From CAYQQR01 sp964420035 (GTDB lineage: Bacteria; Bacteroidota; Bacteroidia; Bacteroidales; SM23-62), in contig CAYQQR010000012.1 in NCBI GenBank assembly GCA_964420035.1, forward strand, positions 1 through 64,000: 64,000 nt of DNA. The letters are read 5' to 3'. Positions 9,102 to 17,931 of this stretch are shown here, in pieces; the first letter of the stretch is position 1, and each line of letters begins with the position of its first letter. Under the pieces are notes generated by a model. That model did not search any database. It was not told the origin of the DNA and worked only from the letters and a program-made list of their open reading frames with translations. The position numbers were made by a program, and so were the translations under genes.

Positions 9102-9134
9102 AAGGGATCTTCGTTATTCATGAAGATCCCTTTT
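9102..9134 (+). terminator. Rho-independent-type terminator after the FadL-like gene
   Basis: AAGGGATCTTC (9102-9112) and GAAGATCCCTT (9122-9132) pair perfectly over 11 bp around a 9-base loop and run into TTTTAT. It starts 20 bases after the stop at 9082. The downstream arm contains an in-frame ATG (9120) of the next gene, which is therefore unlikely to be the real start. Confidence 0.75.
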
Positions 9135-9140
9135 ATGTTT

Positions 9141-9818
9141 ATGAAAAAGATACTCACGGGCATATTGTTATTTCTTCCCATGGTAGCCCTGCCACAGGTT
9201 TACAGACTGCCGAACTATGCTTTCAAGTCCCATCCAACCATGGTGCTGGAGAGTATCGATCGCCATGAAGATGAAACCATCCTGCATTTCAGCCTGGAAA
9301 ACAGGAAATTGTTCGCCTCTTTCTGTGTTAGCAAGGAAACCTATATACAGGGTATCCGGGATTCTATACGCCATTACCTGTTAAGAACAGAAGGAATTCC
9401 CAATTGCCCGGATCAACACAATTTCAGGTCGGTAGGAGAGAAGCTCTATTTTCGCCTCTACTTTCCACCCATTCCGGATGACATACGGTACATCAATGTA
9501 GTCGAGGATTGCAGGGAAGCCTGCTTTTCTTTTTCCTATGTCCTTCTGGATAAGGAATTGAATTCAACATTAAACCAGGCTTTCCGGCAGGTCGAACGGG
9601 GAGATACAGAAGAAGCCATCGACCTGTTTACCGCCATATTGGAAGAGGATGACGGACAATCACCGGTTTACGGAAATGTGATCATGTATTTGATCGACCT
9701 GTATAAGCAGTCGGGTCACACGGTGATGGAAAAGGAAATGTCTTCCAGGCTGGAAAGATCTGCCTATCCTCACAAGGAAGCGATAAAAGAAACCCTTGCC
9801 ACCCCCGTTCTGTACTAA
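9141..9818 (+). CDS. Secreted/periplasmic protein of unknown function
   Basis: A 225-residue protein starting MKKILTGILLFLPMVALPQ, a clear signal peptide. In-frame ATGs also exist at 9120 and 9135, but the first lies inside the terminator hairpin of the preceding gene and would place extra residues before the signal peptide, so 9141 is preferred. The mature part has an N-terminal beta-rich region of about 130 residues and then a helical stretch (about residues 150-220) that reads like a single TPR-type pair: ALNQAFRQVERGDTEEAIDL. No family is recognised. It is convergent with the next gene, and the two stop codons overlap. Confidence 0.65.
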   Translation: MKKILTGILLFLPMVALPQVYRLPNYAFKSHPTMVLESIDRHEDETILHFSLENRKLFASFCVSKETYIQGIRDSIRHYLLRTEGIPNCPDQHNFRSVGEKLYFRLYFPPIPDDIRYINVVEDCREACFSFSYVLLDKELNSTLNQAFRQVERGDTEEAIDLFTAILEEDDGQSPVYGNVIMYLIDLYKQSGHTVMEKEMSSRLERSAYPHKEAIKETLATPVLY

Positions 9819-11155
9819 AAGAGAAAATTCAGGTTAATGTATAAACCGGAATTCCCATCTTCTTCCTTAAGGGCAAAACCATAATCTACCGCTACGATAA
9901 AGTTTTCATTCAAAGCAAAGTGCAGTCCGGCGCCCGTACCCAGGTGCAGGGATTCGTCCCCGGCATTAAACCAGTGGTATTGGTTGAATAAAGGATCGGT
10001 AATCCCGTCAGGGACCTCAAAATCATATTTTCCGGTAACCATACCCCCGTCCAGGAAGGCGCTGAGGGCAATATAGAAATTCTGTTTCAGAAGCAAGGTT
10101 CTTAAGAATTTCCACCGCAGTTCCAGGTTGCCATAAACAAAATCTTCCCCGACAACCCGGTTGCGAAGTACTCCCCTGATGGTCTTGGCACCCCCCAGTC
10201 CGTCACGGGTGTAATTTGGCGGGGTGTTGTGCACAAAAGGCAGATAATAAAAAGGCATTTCGCCCGTGAGCCTGGTCTGGTAACTGATCCGGTAAGCAAA
10301 ATTCAAAACCTTGGGGGCCAGGGTGAAATACTGCCGGTGGGTCAGGGCCAGGCGCGTGAAGTTCAGATCCCCGCCATGGGAAGTCAGCCCAGCCATAAAG
10401 ATCATCTCGGTCCATATACCATTCATGGGATTGGGCTCGTTGTCCCGGCTGTCCCATACCAGTCCCCCTTTCAGCAGATGCACCTGACCGCCGTTCTGAT
10501 GCTCTTCCGGTATGATTCCCCATTCAAGATATTTACCATATAATCCACCAATTTCCGGCAATAGTTCATCTACATCCCGACCTTCATTTAATCTGTCAAT
10601 ATCGACGGTATCTAATGAAAAATTGTTATATGCATAGCTTCCGTACCATTTGAGCTTATCGGTAATGCCACCCATCAATTCGATCTGGCCCAGGAACTGT
10701 TTCCGGTCCATGCGGTACCACACCCTGGAAAGATACGCGGGGTCGTCCTCGAGCTCGAAACCCGGATTGTAAAGACTTTCATAACCATTGAAGCCATAAA
10801 AATCAAGTGCTTTTTCAGTGAAGTAGCTGACATTGGCAGAGACCCGGATACCGGGGATAAGATATTTGGAATCGTAGGTTATCTGGTTGATTCCCTTTCC
10901 TTTGGTGGTCCTGGACCATTCCAGGTAGATTGAATGATGATATTCCGGGTAGGAGGAACCGTCGCCAAACTCATACAGGTTTACTATACCACCATACAGG
11001 AAGCCTACATCAGCATCATAGGCAAGGGCCGGAACCGCGCCAAAGGTCCAGCCGGTAACTTTTTTTTCACCTGTATTTTCCTGTTCTTCATCCTGGGCCT
11101 TAATCAGGCATACAGCACCCAGCATCAGGACAAAGGATAGAATTATTCTTTTCAT
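9815..11155 (-). CDS. Omp85/BamA-type surface antigen barrel protein without POTRA domains
   Basis: A 446-residue outer-membrane protein with signal peptide MKRIILSFVLMLGAVCLIKA. The rest looks like the C-terminal 16-stranded barrel of the bacterial surface antigen (D15/Omp85) superfamily: LRWKFLRT, GLGGAKTIRGVLRNRVVG (the R-G motif seen in Omp85 lid-lock loops) and a terminal strand YINLNFLF with C-terminal Phe. No POTRA repeats precede it, unlike BamA (about 800 residues), so this belongs to the short patatin-associated or stand-alone barrel type. Its partner and function are unknown. Confidence 0.75.
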   Translation of the reverse strand: MKRIILSFVLMLGAVCLIKAQDEEQENTGEKKVTGWTFGAVPALAYDADVGFLYGGIVNLYEFGDGSSYPEYHHSIYLEWSRTTKGKGINQITYDSKYLIPGIRVSANVSYFTEKALDFYGFNGYESLYNPGFELEDDPAYLSRVWYRMDRKQFLGQIELMGGITDKLKWYGSYAYNNFSLDTVDIDRLNEGRDVDELLPEIGGLYGKYLEWGIIPEEHQNGGQVHLLKGGLVWDSRDNEPNPMNGIWTEMIFMAGLTSHGGDLNFTRLALTHRQYFTLAPKVLNFAYRISYQTRLTGEMPFYYLPFVHNTPPNYTRDGLGGAKTIRGVLRNRVVGEDFVYGNLELRWKFLRTLLLKQNFYIALSAFLDGGMVTGKYDFEVPDGITDPLFNQYHWFNAGDESLHLGTGAGLHFALNENFIVAVDYGFALKEEDGNSGLYINLNFLF

Positions 11156-11249
11156 GATTCGGGTTTGGTTGGGTTTGGATAGGAAAGATAGGAAAAATGT
11201 TTAGATGTTCAGATGTTTAGGTGTGGAGGTGTGGAGGTGTGGGGTGATA

Positions 11250-11282
11250 TTGAAATTTTTGAATATATTTATTTAGTCTTTG
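11250..11282 (+). promoter_or_regulatory. Possible promoter for the EEP-family gene
   Basis: TTG at 11250-11252 and TAGTCTTTG at 11274-11282 resemble the Bacteroidota -33/-7 boxes, but the spacer is 21 bases and the -7 box has one extra base. It lies 18 bases upstream of the ATG at 11301. The region just before it (11200-11245) is a short tandem repeat of GTGTGGAG units. Confidence 0.25.
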
Positions 11283-11300
11283 ACCCACTAATCCACCTGT

Positions 11301-12485
11301 ATGAAAAATTTGCTTCGTTTCCTGATACTTCTGGTACTGTCCCTGGCCCTGGTCCTGGTTTCCCTTGTTGTTGCAGCGGCCATCACCAACTATACCCCTG
11401 AGGCGGTTGAATCAGTTTATTCCGGCGATCAACCTGAGGTTTTACCGGATACCCTGAAGATCGATGTAATGAATTGGAACATTGGTTATTGCGGACTGAA
11501 CGAGGAGATGGATTTTTTCTATGACGGAGGGGAACATGTTCGTCCGGATAAGGCGAGCGTCATCAGGAACCTGGAAGAAATCCGGTCTTTTATTAGAAAA
11601 AATGATTCCGTGGATTTTATTCTCCTGCAGGAAGTCGATCGCCGGTCCAAGCGCGGTTACCTGATTGCTCAGACCGACTCGATTAAGTCCGATTTTCCAT
11701 ACTGGCATGCAGCCTTCGTCAAGAATTATGATGTTTTTTTTGTACCCCTGCCACCATTGAAACCCATGGGCCGTGTTGAATCCGGATTGTTAAGCCTGAG
11801 CAGGTATGAACCCCTTTCTTCAACCCGGCATGCTTTTCCCGGTAATTACAGTTTTCCCATGGGGCTTTTTATGCTTGATCGTTGCTTCCTGGTCAATCGC
11901 TATCCCCTGGATAACGGCAAGGAACTTCTCATCGTCAATACCCATAATTCAGCTTATGACGACGGCACGTTAAAAAAGGAACAGATGGAATATCTTAAGG
12001 GATTTCTCCTGGAAGAACACAGCAAAGGGAACCATATTATTGTGGGCGGGGACTGGAACCAGACCCCGAATGACTTTGTCCCGGAGTTTGAAAGTAATAT
12101 TTTCGATACCCTGTCCCTGACTTACCTGCCCGGGGATTATTTGCCGGCAGACTGGACCTGGGCCTATGACGGATCCATACCCACCAACCGTCGTGTAAGG
12201 ACCCCTTATGATCCTGAAACCAGCAGGACCACGGTGATCGATTATTATCTGCTGTCACCGGGTATCGAATTGCTGAAGGTGGAAACAATCAACCTGGATT
12301 TCAAATATTCCGATCATCAGCCGGTGCTGTTGAAATGTAAGATTGAACCCGCTTGCCGACAGACAGGGATTGAAGATGAAAGATGGAAAATGAAAAATGG
12401 AAAATTCTTATCATGCCCTTTACTCACACACACGCTTAATTTTACATTTTGCATCTTGCATTTTACATTAATCTGCAATCGGTAA
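11301..12485 (+). CDS. Membrane-anchored endonuclease/exonuclease/phosphatase (EEP) family protein
   Basis: A 394-residue protein. One N-terminal transmembrane segment (about residues 4-28) would place the catalytic domain outside the inner membrane. The EEP fold (DNase I/sphingomyelinase/inositol phosphatase superfamily) is marked by VMNWNIGYC, the metal-binding Glu in FILLQEVD, GGDWNQTP and the catalytic SDHQPVLL near residue 345. The substrate is not predictable. The conserved domain ends at about LLKCKI; the last ~42 residues are read from repeat-rich DNA (a palindromic CTTGCCGACAGACAGG unit and AT-rich direct repeats), so this tail is probably an accidental extension. Confidence 0.85.
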   Translation: MKNLLRFLILLVLSLALVLVSLVVAAAITNYTPEAVESVYSGDQPEVLPDTLKIDVMNWNIGYCGLNEEMDFFYDGGEHVRPDKASVIRNLEEIRSFIRKNDSVDFILLQEVDRRSKRGYLIAQTDSIKSDFPYWHAAFVKNYDVFFVPLPPLKPMGRVESGLLSLSRYEPLSSTRHAFPGNYSFPMGLFMLDRCFLVNRYPLDNGKELLIVNTHNSAYDDGTLKKEQMEYLKGFLLEEHSKGNHIIVGGDWNQTPNDFVPEFESNIFDTLSLTYLPGDYLPADWTWAYDGSIPTNRRVRTPYDPETSRTTVIDYYLLSPGIELLKVETINLDFKYSDHQPVLLKCKIEPACRQTGIEDERWKMKNGKFLSCPLLTHTLNFTFCILHFTLICNR

Positions 12486-12514
12486 TCCACAATCCGTAAT
12501 AAATAATTCATATC

Positions 12515-14914
12515 ATGAAATTGCTCAAAAGAATTCTCGCGGTCATCATCGTTTTTCTGGTCCTTGGCATTATCGCCGTTCTCATATACGTGAGGCACCT
12601 GGGGAAGCGCGGACTTCCCGACTACAATGCAGAGATCATGAGTGACGGAGTTACGGAAACTGTAGAGATCATAAGGGATCAATACGGGATTCCCCATATT
12701 TATGCAAAAAATGAGCAAGACCTTTATTTCGTTACCGGCTATCTTACTGCACAGGACCGGCTATGGCAAATGGATCTGCTCAGGAGGGTGACTACCGGCA
12801 GGTTGAGCGAGATCTTCGGGGATGATTACATTGATGTGGATATGCTTTTACGCGCTTTACGCATCCCGGAAAAATCGGAAATGGTTCTGGAAAGTACAGG
12901 TCCGGATATGCTTCGGGCCCTTGGTTCCTATGCAGAGGGGGTGAATGCATACATTCAGGATAAACAAAACAGTTTGCCCCTTGAATTCGGTGTTTTGGGC
13001 TATGAGCCTGAACCCTGGGAAGTGATCCATAGCGCTAACCTGATTGGATATATGGCATGGAACCTGACCATGCCCTGGGCCATAGAAATGAGACTTTACA
13101 GAGTTTTTCAAGAAGTGGGAGACAGCTTATTCAAGGAGTTTCTTCCAACCTGGACCGAGGCTGATGCTGTCGTCTTTCCTGATCTGAAAGCGGACCTGTT
13201 TATAGAGGAAGGAAGCTTTGCCCGGCTGAACACATCCCTGAAACAACTTGGATTATCCGTTTTTTCAGGCAGCAATAATTGGGCCGTGTCAGCAGACCGG
13301 GCTGCTGCCGGAATGCCCATTGTGTGTAATGACATGCACCTTGAACTGACCCGTGTGCCTGGCATTTGGTGCCAGATGCACCAGGTGGTGGAAGATCGTC
13401 TTAATGTTACCGGCCTGATACTGCCCGGTGCTCCTTTTATGATCGTGGGACATAACGACTCCATTGCCTGGGGTATGACCAACGTGATGGTCGATGATAT
13501 GGATTTCTACCTGGAAACGACCCATCCTGAAGATTCAAACCTTTATCGTTTTAACGGTGAATGGCGGGAAATGGAAGTGAGGGAAGAAAAAATAGTGAAC
13601 AGTAAAGGAGATACTGCCATACGATACAATAGCTTTACCCACAGGGGACCGGTAGTCAATCATTTCCACCGGGTCCGGGACAGAACCATATCCATGCAAT
13701 GGATAGGAAATGAATACAGCAATGAACTCCGGTCGATATACCTGGTGAACCGGGCTTCCAACTGGAATGAATTCAGGAATGCCATGAGCACCTTCATCGC
13801 CATCAGCCAGAATGTGGTGTATGCGGATGTTCAAGGGAATATCGGATTGCAAACTTGCGCGGGTGTTCCCCTTCGTGAACGGGTGATGCACTTTGTGGCA
13901 CCCGGCGATACGGACCTTTATGACTGGAAAGGAATGCTCCCCTTTGAAGAACTACCCTATAGCTATAATCCGTCCTCAGGCTATGTTTCTTCCGCGAACA
14001 ACCAAACCACGGATTCGACCTATCCGCATTATATTTCGTACTGGTTCGACCTGCCCTACAGGATCGTCAGGATAAGGGAGTTACTCGAAGCGAAAGAAAA
14101 ACTCGGTATTGAAGATATGAAGAAAATACAAGCGGACCAGGTCTCTGTTCTTTCGCGTAAATTGCTGTCAGCCTTAATTCCGGTATTGGATACTGCCAAT
14201 CTGGATCCGGTTGAGGACAGGGCCAAAGACCTGATGAAATCATGGAATGCCGACCTGGAGAGGGAAAGCGGGGCGGCGCTGCTTGCAGAACAGCTTTACC
14301 TGGATCTGATCCATGTTGTTATTGAAGATGAGTTACCGGAAGAACTCTTCAAATCATATATGGAAAAGGATTTGCTACCGTCTTACGTCATTCACAAAAT
14401 ACTGGAAAACGGTGGCGGCTTATTGTGTGATGACCGGGGTACCGATGACCGTGTAGAAAGTTTTGCCGATAATTTACTGGCAGCTTTCAGGCTCTCTGTG
14501 GACCGGCTCGGGGAACAGTTTGGTTCCGATCCGGGGAAATGGAATTGGGGCGATGTCCATACCATTACTTTCAGTCATCCGCTGGCATCAGTCCCGGCCC
14601 TGGATAAAGCTTTTGGTTTGAGCAGGGGGCCTTACCCTGCAGGAGGGAGTTTCCATACCGTAAGTTCCTTCTCCTACGACCTGAACAAGCCTTTTGCCTC
14701 CAACCACGGGGCCTCACACAGGAACATTTTTACCCCGTGCGACTGGGACAAAAGTATAACGGTAATCCCCACGGGTGTTTCCGGTATTCCTGCAAGCGAT
14801 CATTACTGCGACCAGACCGGGATGTATATGAATTACGAATATCATCCGGAGCCTTTCAGCCGCAATATGGTAGAATCCTTTGGAGTTTACCGTAGTGTTA
14901 TAAAACCTAAATAA
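12515..14914 (+). CDS. Penicillin acylase-family (S45) N-terminal nucleophile hydrolase
   Basis: A 799-residue precursor of the S45 peptidase family, which includes penicillin G acylase, AHL acylases and other amidases. It has an N-terminal membrane segment (about 8-27). The alpha-chain signature DQYGIPHIYA, the TAQDRLWQMDLLRR region, and the autocleavage site before Ser253 (by count; SG|SNNWAVS) are present. Next to the nucleophile follows GMPIVCNDMHL, and the catalytic Asn is expected in the conserved SSANNQTTD region. Family members mature to alpha and beta chains in the periplasm. The natural substrate (N-acyl amide, acyl-homoserine lactone, peptide cap) is unknown. It follows the EEP gene after 29 bases and may share its transcript. 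Confidence 0.9.
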   Translation: MKLLKRILAVIIVFLVLGIIAVLIYVRHLGKRGLPDYNAEIMSDGVTETVEIIRDQYGIPHIYAKNEQDLYFVTGYLTAQDRLWQMDLLRRVTTGRLSEIFGDDYIDVDMLLRALRIPEKSEMVLESTGPDMLRALGSYAEGVNAYIQDKQNSLPLEFGVLGYEPEPWEVIHSANLIGYMAWNLTMPWAIEMRLYRVFQEVGDSLFKEFLPTWTEADAVVFPDLKADLFIEEGSFARLNTSLKQLGLSVFSGSNNWAVSADRAAAGMPIVCNDMHLELTRVPGIWCQMHQVVEDRLNVTGLILPGAPFMIVGHNDSIAWGMTNVMVDDMDFYLETTHPEDSNLYRFNGEWREMEVREEKIVNSKGDTAIRYNSFTHRGPVVNHFHRVRDRTISMQWIGNEYSNELRSIYLVNRASNWNEFRNAMSTFIAISQNVVYADVQGNIGLQTCAGVPLRERVMHFVAPGDTDLYDWKGMLPFEELPYSYNPSSGYVSSANNQTTDSTYPHYISYWFDLPYRIVRIRELLEAKEKLGIEDMKKIQADQVSVLSRKLLSALIPVLDTANLDPVEDRAKDLMKSWNADLERESGAALLAEQLYLDLIHVVIEDELPEELFKSYMEKDLLPSYVIHKILENGGGLLCDDRGTDDRVESFADNLLAAFRLSVDRLGEQFGSDPGKWNWGDVHTITFSHPLASVPALDKAFGLSRGPYPAGGSFHTVSSFSYDLNKPFASNHGASHRNIFTPCDWDKSITVIPTGVSGIPASDHYCDQTGMYMNYEYHPEPFSRNMVESFGVYRSVIKPK

Positions 14915-14932
14915 TCACTGAATATGCGAATT

Positions 14933-14953
14933 CCCCTCCTTTCCCAGGAGGGG
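14933..14953 (+). terminator. GC-rich hairpin behind the acylase gene
   Basis: CCCCTCCT and AGGAGGGG form a perfect 8-bp stem with a 5-base loop, 18 bases after the stop of the acylase gene, followed by TACTTTTC. It probably ends transcription of the EEP/acylase unit. The nearby AAAAGGGGGGAGG resembles the outer part of the same stem, so the element may be one more copy of a dispersed hairpin family. Confidence 0.45.
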
Positions 14954-15005
14954 TACTTTTCGCGTAAGCAAAAGGGGGGAGGTTCATTTCATTTTGTCAA
15001 ACCCG

Positions 15006-15404
15006 TTAATCCTTAAAATACCCCTGGATTGTTTGCAATAGCTTATACGGCATGACTGGTTTGGCAAGGTATTCGTCACAACCCGCCTCCAGGCATTTTT
15101 CCCTGTCTTCCGCCATGGCAAAGGCGGTCTGGGCAATTACGGGTATTTTGGGATTCCTTGACTTTAGCTGACGGGTTGTCTCGTAACCGTCCACTTCCGG
15201 GATTTGTATATCCATGATCACTACATCAATGCCGGGATTCTCTTCGTACTGTTTCATAGCCTCTTTACCGTTAATGGCAACAATAACACGGGCACCGGTT
15301 CTTGACAATAATTCCTTTAGAAAAAACAAATTGGCTGCATCATCCTCTACGATCAGTATTGATCTCTTGTGCCATTCATATTCCGAAAAGAAAGAATACG
15401 CCAT
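15006..15404 (-). CDS. Stand-alone response regulator receiver protein
   Basis: A 132-residue receiver domain with no output domain. The acidic pocket is ILIVEDDAANL, the phospho-acceptor Asp lies in VVIMDIQIPEVDG, the switch residue is in IAQTAFA and the conserved Lys in YLAKPV. Single-domain receivers of this kind (CheY/DivK-like, or a detached piece of a hybrid histidine kinase system) pass phosphoryl groups or bind target proteins. The N-terminal extension MAYSFFSEYEWHKRS is typical of receivers related to hybrid kinases in Bacteroidota. No kinase lies nearby, so the partner is unknown. Confidence 0.85.
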   Translation of the reverse strand: MAYSFFSEYEWHKRSILIVEDDAANLFFLKELLSRTGARVIVAINGKEAMKQYEENPGIDVVIMDIQIPEVDGYETTRQLKSRNPKIPVIAQTAFAMAEDREKCLEAGCDEYLAKPVMPYKLLQTIQGYFKD

Positions 15405-15459
15405 ATCTTTATAGGAAATAAACGTACAAAGCGTTCCAAATTTAAGTTAAAGTTTTTAT

Positions 15460-15610
15460 TCAGCCCGTTTTATCCGGGTTTTCAATATCTGCACGTGCAT
15501 AATAGCTGTTGAAACGGTCGAGCGTAGGCCGGGTGCCCGTCAGTAAACCGGCCCTGGAAGCCCCGCATACGGGTATGTTACAGTAGGCCCGGTTAAATTG
15601 CAATCCGCAA
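15460..15610 (-). pseudogene. Remnant of a type I sulfatase (active-site fragment)
   Basis: The minus strand reads GLQFNRAYCNIPVCGASR followed by AGLLTGTRPTLDRFNSYY and about 12 more residues to a TGA at 15460-15462. This is the N-terminal active-site region of a Bacteroidota arylsulfatase or iduronate-sulfatase-like protein. It includes the formylglycine signature C-x-A-S-R-x3-L-T-G, in which the Cys is the modified catalytic residue. Only about 48 residues survive: the start is lost at the stop codon of the HU/SPOR gene (15611), and the rest of the enzyme (normally 450-600 residues) is gone. No start codon serves it. This is clear gene decay and suggests an ancestor that degraded sulfated glycans at this locus. 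Confidence 0.8.
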
Positions 15611-16930
15611 TTAATGATGCAACACCCAAGCTTCCGGTTCTACATTGGCCCGGATCTCTTCCAGGTGTTTCAGGGCCTCCGATAAACGGTCATATTTATC
15701 AAAGGAAACTGCGTACATTCCTTTTCTGATGGCGCATATTTCGGCACCGTAATCCAGTTGACGCAATGTGTTTACATAATCTTCAGCCAGACTTTTATAC
15801 TGGAAAACACCGGCTACGATGAAATACTTATCCTGTTTGGGATAATCCGCCGGATTGGCTTCGGGTACCGCTTTTGTTAAGGGAGGAGCAGTTGTTATCT
15901 CTTCAGCCGGGATCTTTGCAGGTTCCTTATCGATAGTTTCCGGGGATTCTTCCATGAGTTCGGACTCTTCAGGAATTTCCTGTTCTTCTGACAGCGGTTC
16001 TCCCGTGGGTATGAGTTCTTCCCGTTCAGGATCCACGGCGCTTTCTTCAGTCGCAATTACCTTCTTTTGACTGTTGAAGATGAATTCAAAGCTTTCGGGT
16101 TTTAGAAAATATAATATTACCACTACGGCGATGAGACCTGCCAGAAGACCCCCGCCGATCCACCAGCCCAGGTTGGCCCGATTATTATTGGCCGGGGGAG
16201 GTTCTTCGGGTGGTCCCGGCGCAGTATGCAAATGAGATTCCGGGAAGGGATATTCTTCTTTCGAAGTGGTTTTATCCTCGTTTGCCTCCTCTTCTTCTTC
16301 TTCTTCTTCTTCTTCTTCCTTCTCTTCAGCATCCAGATCAATGTTCACCATATCTTCCATGGATCCTTCTGTGTCAGCAGATTCCGCCACCGCGGGTTCT
16401 TCCGATTCGGGCTTTTCTGTAACCTCTTCTTCCTCGTCCAGCTCAATTTCAGCGCTTGCAGCCAATTTTCCCCCCGGTTCCGCTTCACTAAGGTTTTTCT
16501 GTTCTTCCGTTGGTTTTTCCGCGGTTTCTTTTTCGTGTTCTTTTTCTATGGCATTATTTTCTTCTTGTGTTTTTTCCCCTTCTTTTGATTCTGTTTCTTT
16601 TGCCTCGCTGACTGTTGGACCTTTTTCTGAAACGATGGTAATGGAACCGTCCTCTGCTTTAACGAATGTGCCCAGGGAACCCATCTTATAAGACTTCTCT
16701 TTATCCAGGGAACTCCTGATTTTTCTTACATACGCTTCAATTCTCCGGTTGGCTTCGTTTCTCTCTATTTTTTCGACCTGGCAAAGCGCTTCTGCAAGAA
16801 AGTTGTCGTTGAAATACAAAAACTGGTTAAAGCTGAGATTCCCGGTATCGGGATTCTTCAGAATGGCACCAAACTCAGGAAGGATAACACGGGTATGGTC
16901 CTGTAAGAGACTTTCAACAAGTTTAATCAT
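15611..16930 (-). CDS. HU-CCDC81 and SPOR domain protein
   Basis: A 439-residue membrane protein. Residues 1 to about 110 match the bacterial CCDC81-type HU-like domain (LPEFGAILKNPDTGNLSFN; YKMGSLGTF). A long acidic, Glu-rich linker (about 115-245) follows, then a transmembrane helix (WWIGGGLLAGLIAVVVILYF), a second acidic Pro-rich linker, and a C-terminal SPOR domain from about residue 365 (KYFIVAGVFQYKSLAEDYV). SPOR domains bind denuded peptidoglycan glycans at division sites. The HU-like part is predicted to be cytoplasmic, so the protein could bridge nucleoid or cytosolic partners and septal wall. A (CTT)n run near 16291-16318 encodes the Glu tract and may vary in length without breaking the frame. 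Confidence 0.9.
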   Translation of the reverse strand: MIKLVESLLQDHTRVILPEFGAILKNPDTGNLSFNQFLYFNDNFLAEALCQVEKIERNEANRRIEAYVRKIRSSLDKEKSYKMGSLGTFVKAEDGSITIVSEKGPTVSEAKETESKEGEKTQEENNAIEKEHEKETAEKPTEEQKNLSEAEPGGKLAASAEIELDEEEEVTEKPESEEPAVAESADTEGSMEDMVNIDLDAEEKEEEEEEEEEEEANEDKTTSKEEYPFPESHLHTAPGPPEEPPPANNNRANLGWWIGGGLLAGLIAVVVILYFLKPESFEFIFNSQKKVIATEESAVDPEREELIPTGEPLSEEQEIPEESELMEESPETIDKEPAKIPAEEITTAPPLTKAVPEANPADYPKQDKYFIVAGVFQYKSLAEDYVNTLRQLDYGAEICAIRKGMYAVSFDKYDRLSEALKHLEEIRANVEPEAWVLHH

Positions 16931-17038
16931 GATTGCGGCATTCTTTCCTGCAATTTATTAATAATTCATCAAATTGTTTACTTTTAATGCCCTTAGAGAT
17001 TTCATCAAAGCCAAAACACAAAGAACCTATATTCAATC

Positions 17039-17809
17039 ATGTCGGAAATGAAATACAAGAAAATCCTTGGAATTGACGTCGGTGGCACCGGTATAAAAGG
17101 CGCCCCGGTGCATACCAAGAAAGGAAAACTCCTGGTATCCCGCCACCGGATCCCTACACCGGAATCTGCCACCCCGGCAGATATTGCTGAAGTTATTCAA
17201 AAAATAGTCAAACACTTCAATTGGGAAGGTCCTGTCGGCATTGGTTTTCCTGCGGCAATCCAGAAGGGTGTAGCCAAAACCGCGGCCAATATCGATAGCT
17301 CCTTTGTCGGGACCGATGTGAACAAACTTTTTTCCGACAAGACAGGATTACCCGTTACCGTGGTTAATGACGCCGATGCAGCCGGATTGGCGGAGATGAA
17401 ATTTGGAGCGGGAAAAGGGAACAAGGGCGTGGTTTTCCTGGTCACCGTGGGTGCCGGACTGGGAACGGTTTATTTTACAAGGGGTAAACTATTGCCGAAT
17501 TGTGAGTTGGGACATATCTATATGCCCCAGGGTGAAGCGGAGAAATATTGCTCAGACGCGGTCAGGAAAGAGGAGGACCTTAGCTGGGAGGAATGGGCAG
17601 GACGCTTTGGAGAATACTTAAGGTATATGGAATTTCTCACCTATCCCGACCTGATCATTATCGGCGGGGGTGCGAGCAAGAAACCTGAAAAATTCGTTCA
17701 ATATCTTAAAGTAGATACCCCGGTAAAGATGGCCGAATTGCAAAACAATGCCGGGATCGTCGGGGCCGCTTTGGCAGCAAGGATTGCGTATAAAAATTCG
17801 AAATCCTAA
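17039..17809 (+). CDS. ppgK: Polyphosphate glucokinase (ROK-type)
   Basis: A 256-residue ROK-family sugar kinase. The phosphate-binding loop is GIDVGGTGIKG, VVNDADAAGLAE carries the catalytic Asp expected in the NDAD motif, and VTVGAGLGTVYF is the second phosphate site. GHIYMPQGE replaces the zinc-binding Cys cluster of other ROK kinases, and no CxCGxxGC is present. Short length, early ELGH and missing zinc motif are characteristic of polyphosphate glucokinases, which phosphorylate glucose with inorganic polyphosphate or ATP. It could recycle the glucose released by the disaccharide phosphorylase at 3655-6822; that link is inferred. It is divergent from the HU/SPOR gene across 108 bases. Confidence 0.88.
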   Translation: MSEMKYKKILGIDVGGTGIKGAPVHTKKGKLLVSRHRIPTPESATPADIAEVIQKIVKHFNWEGPVGIGFPAAIQKGVAKTAANIDSSFVGTDVNKLFSDKTGLPVTVVNDADAAGLAEMKFGAGKGNKGVVFLVTVGAGLGTVYFTRGKLLPNCELGHIYMPQGEAEKYCSDAVRKEEDLSWEEWAGRFGEYLRYMEFLTYPDLIIIGGGASKKPEKFVQYLKVDTPVKMAELQNNAGIVGAALAARIAYKNSKS

Positions 17810-17931
17810 ATGAAATTCTAAATCAGAATGTATCAATCGCAAGGATCATAGCGCGCGTTTGGAAAGTTGGAATTTCTGATTTCGTTTCAAGTTTCGAATT
17901 TAGCCTGCCTGATATATTCTAGGCAAGGAAT

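Noticed and set aside
16226..16691. Plus-strand frames of poly-Ser or poly-Phe opposite the HU/SPOR gene
   Set aside because: They are mirror readings of the (CTT)n Glu tract and its acidic surroundings.
16931..17038. Promoters for the divergent HU/SPOR and polyphosphate glucokinase genes
   Set aside because: TTTG and TA-rich boxes occur in both directions but none has both boxes with proper spacing.
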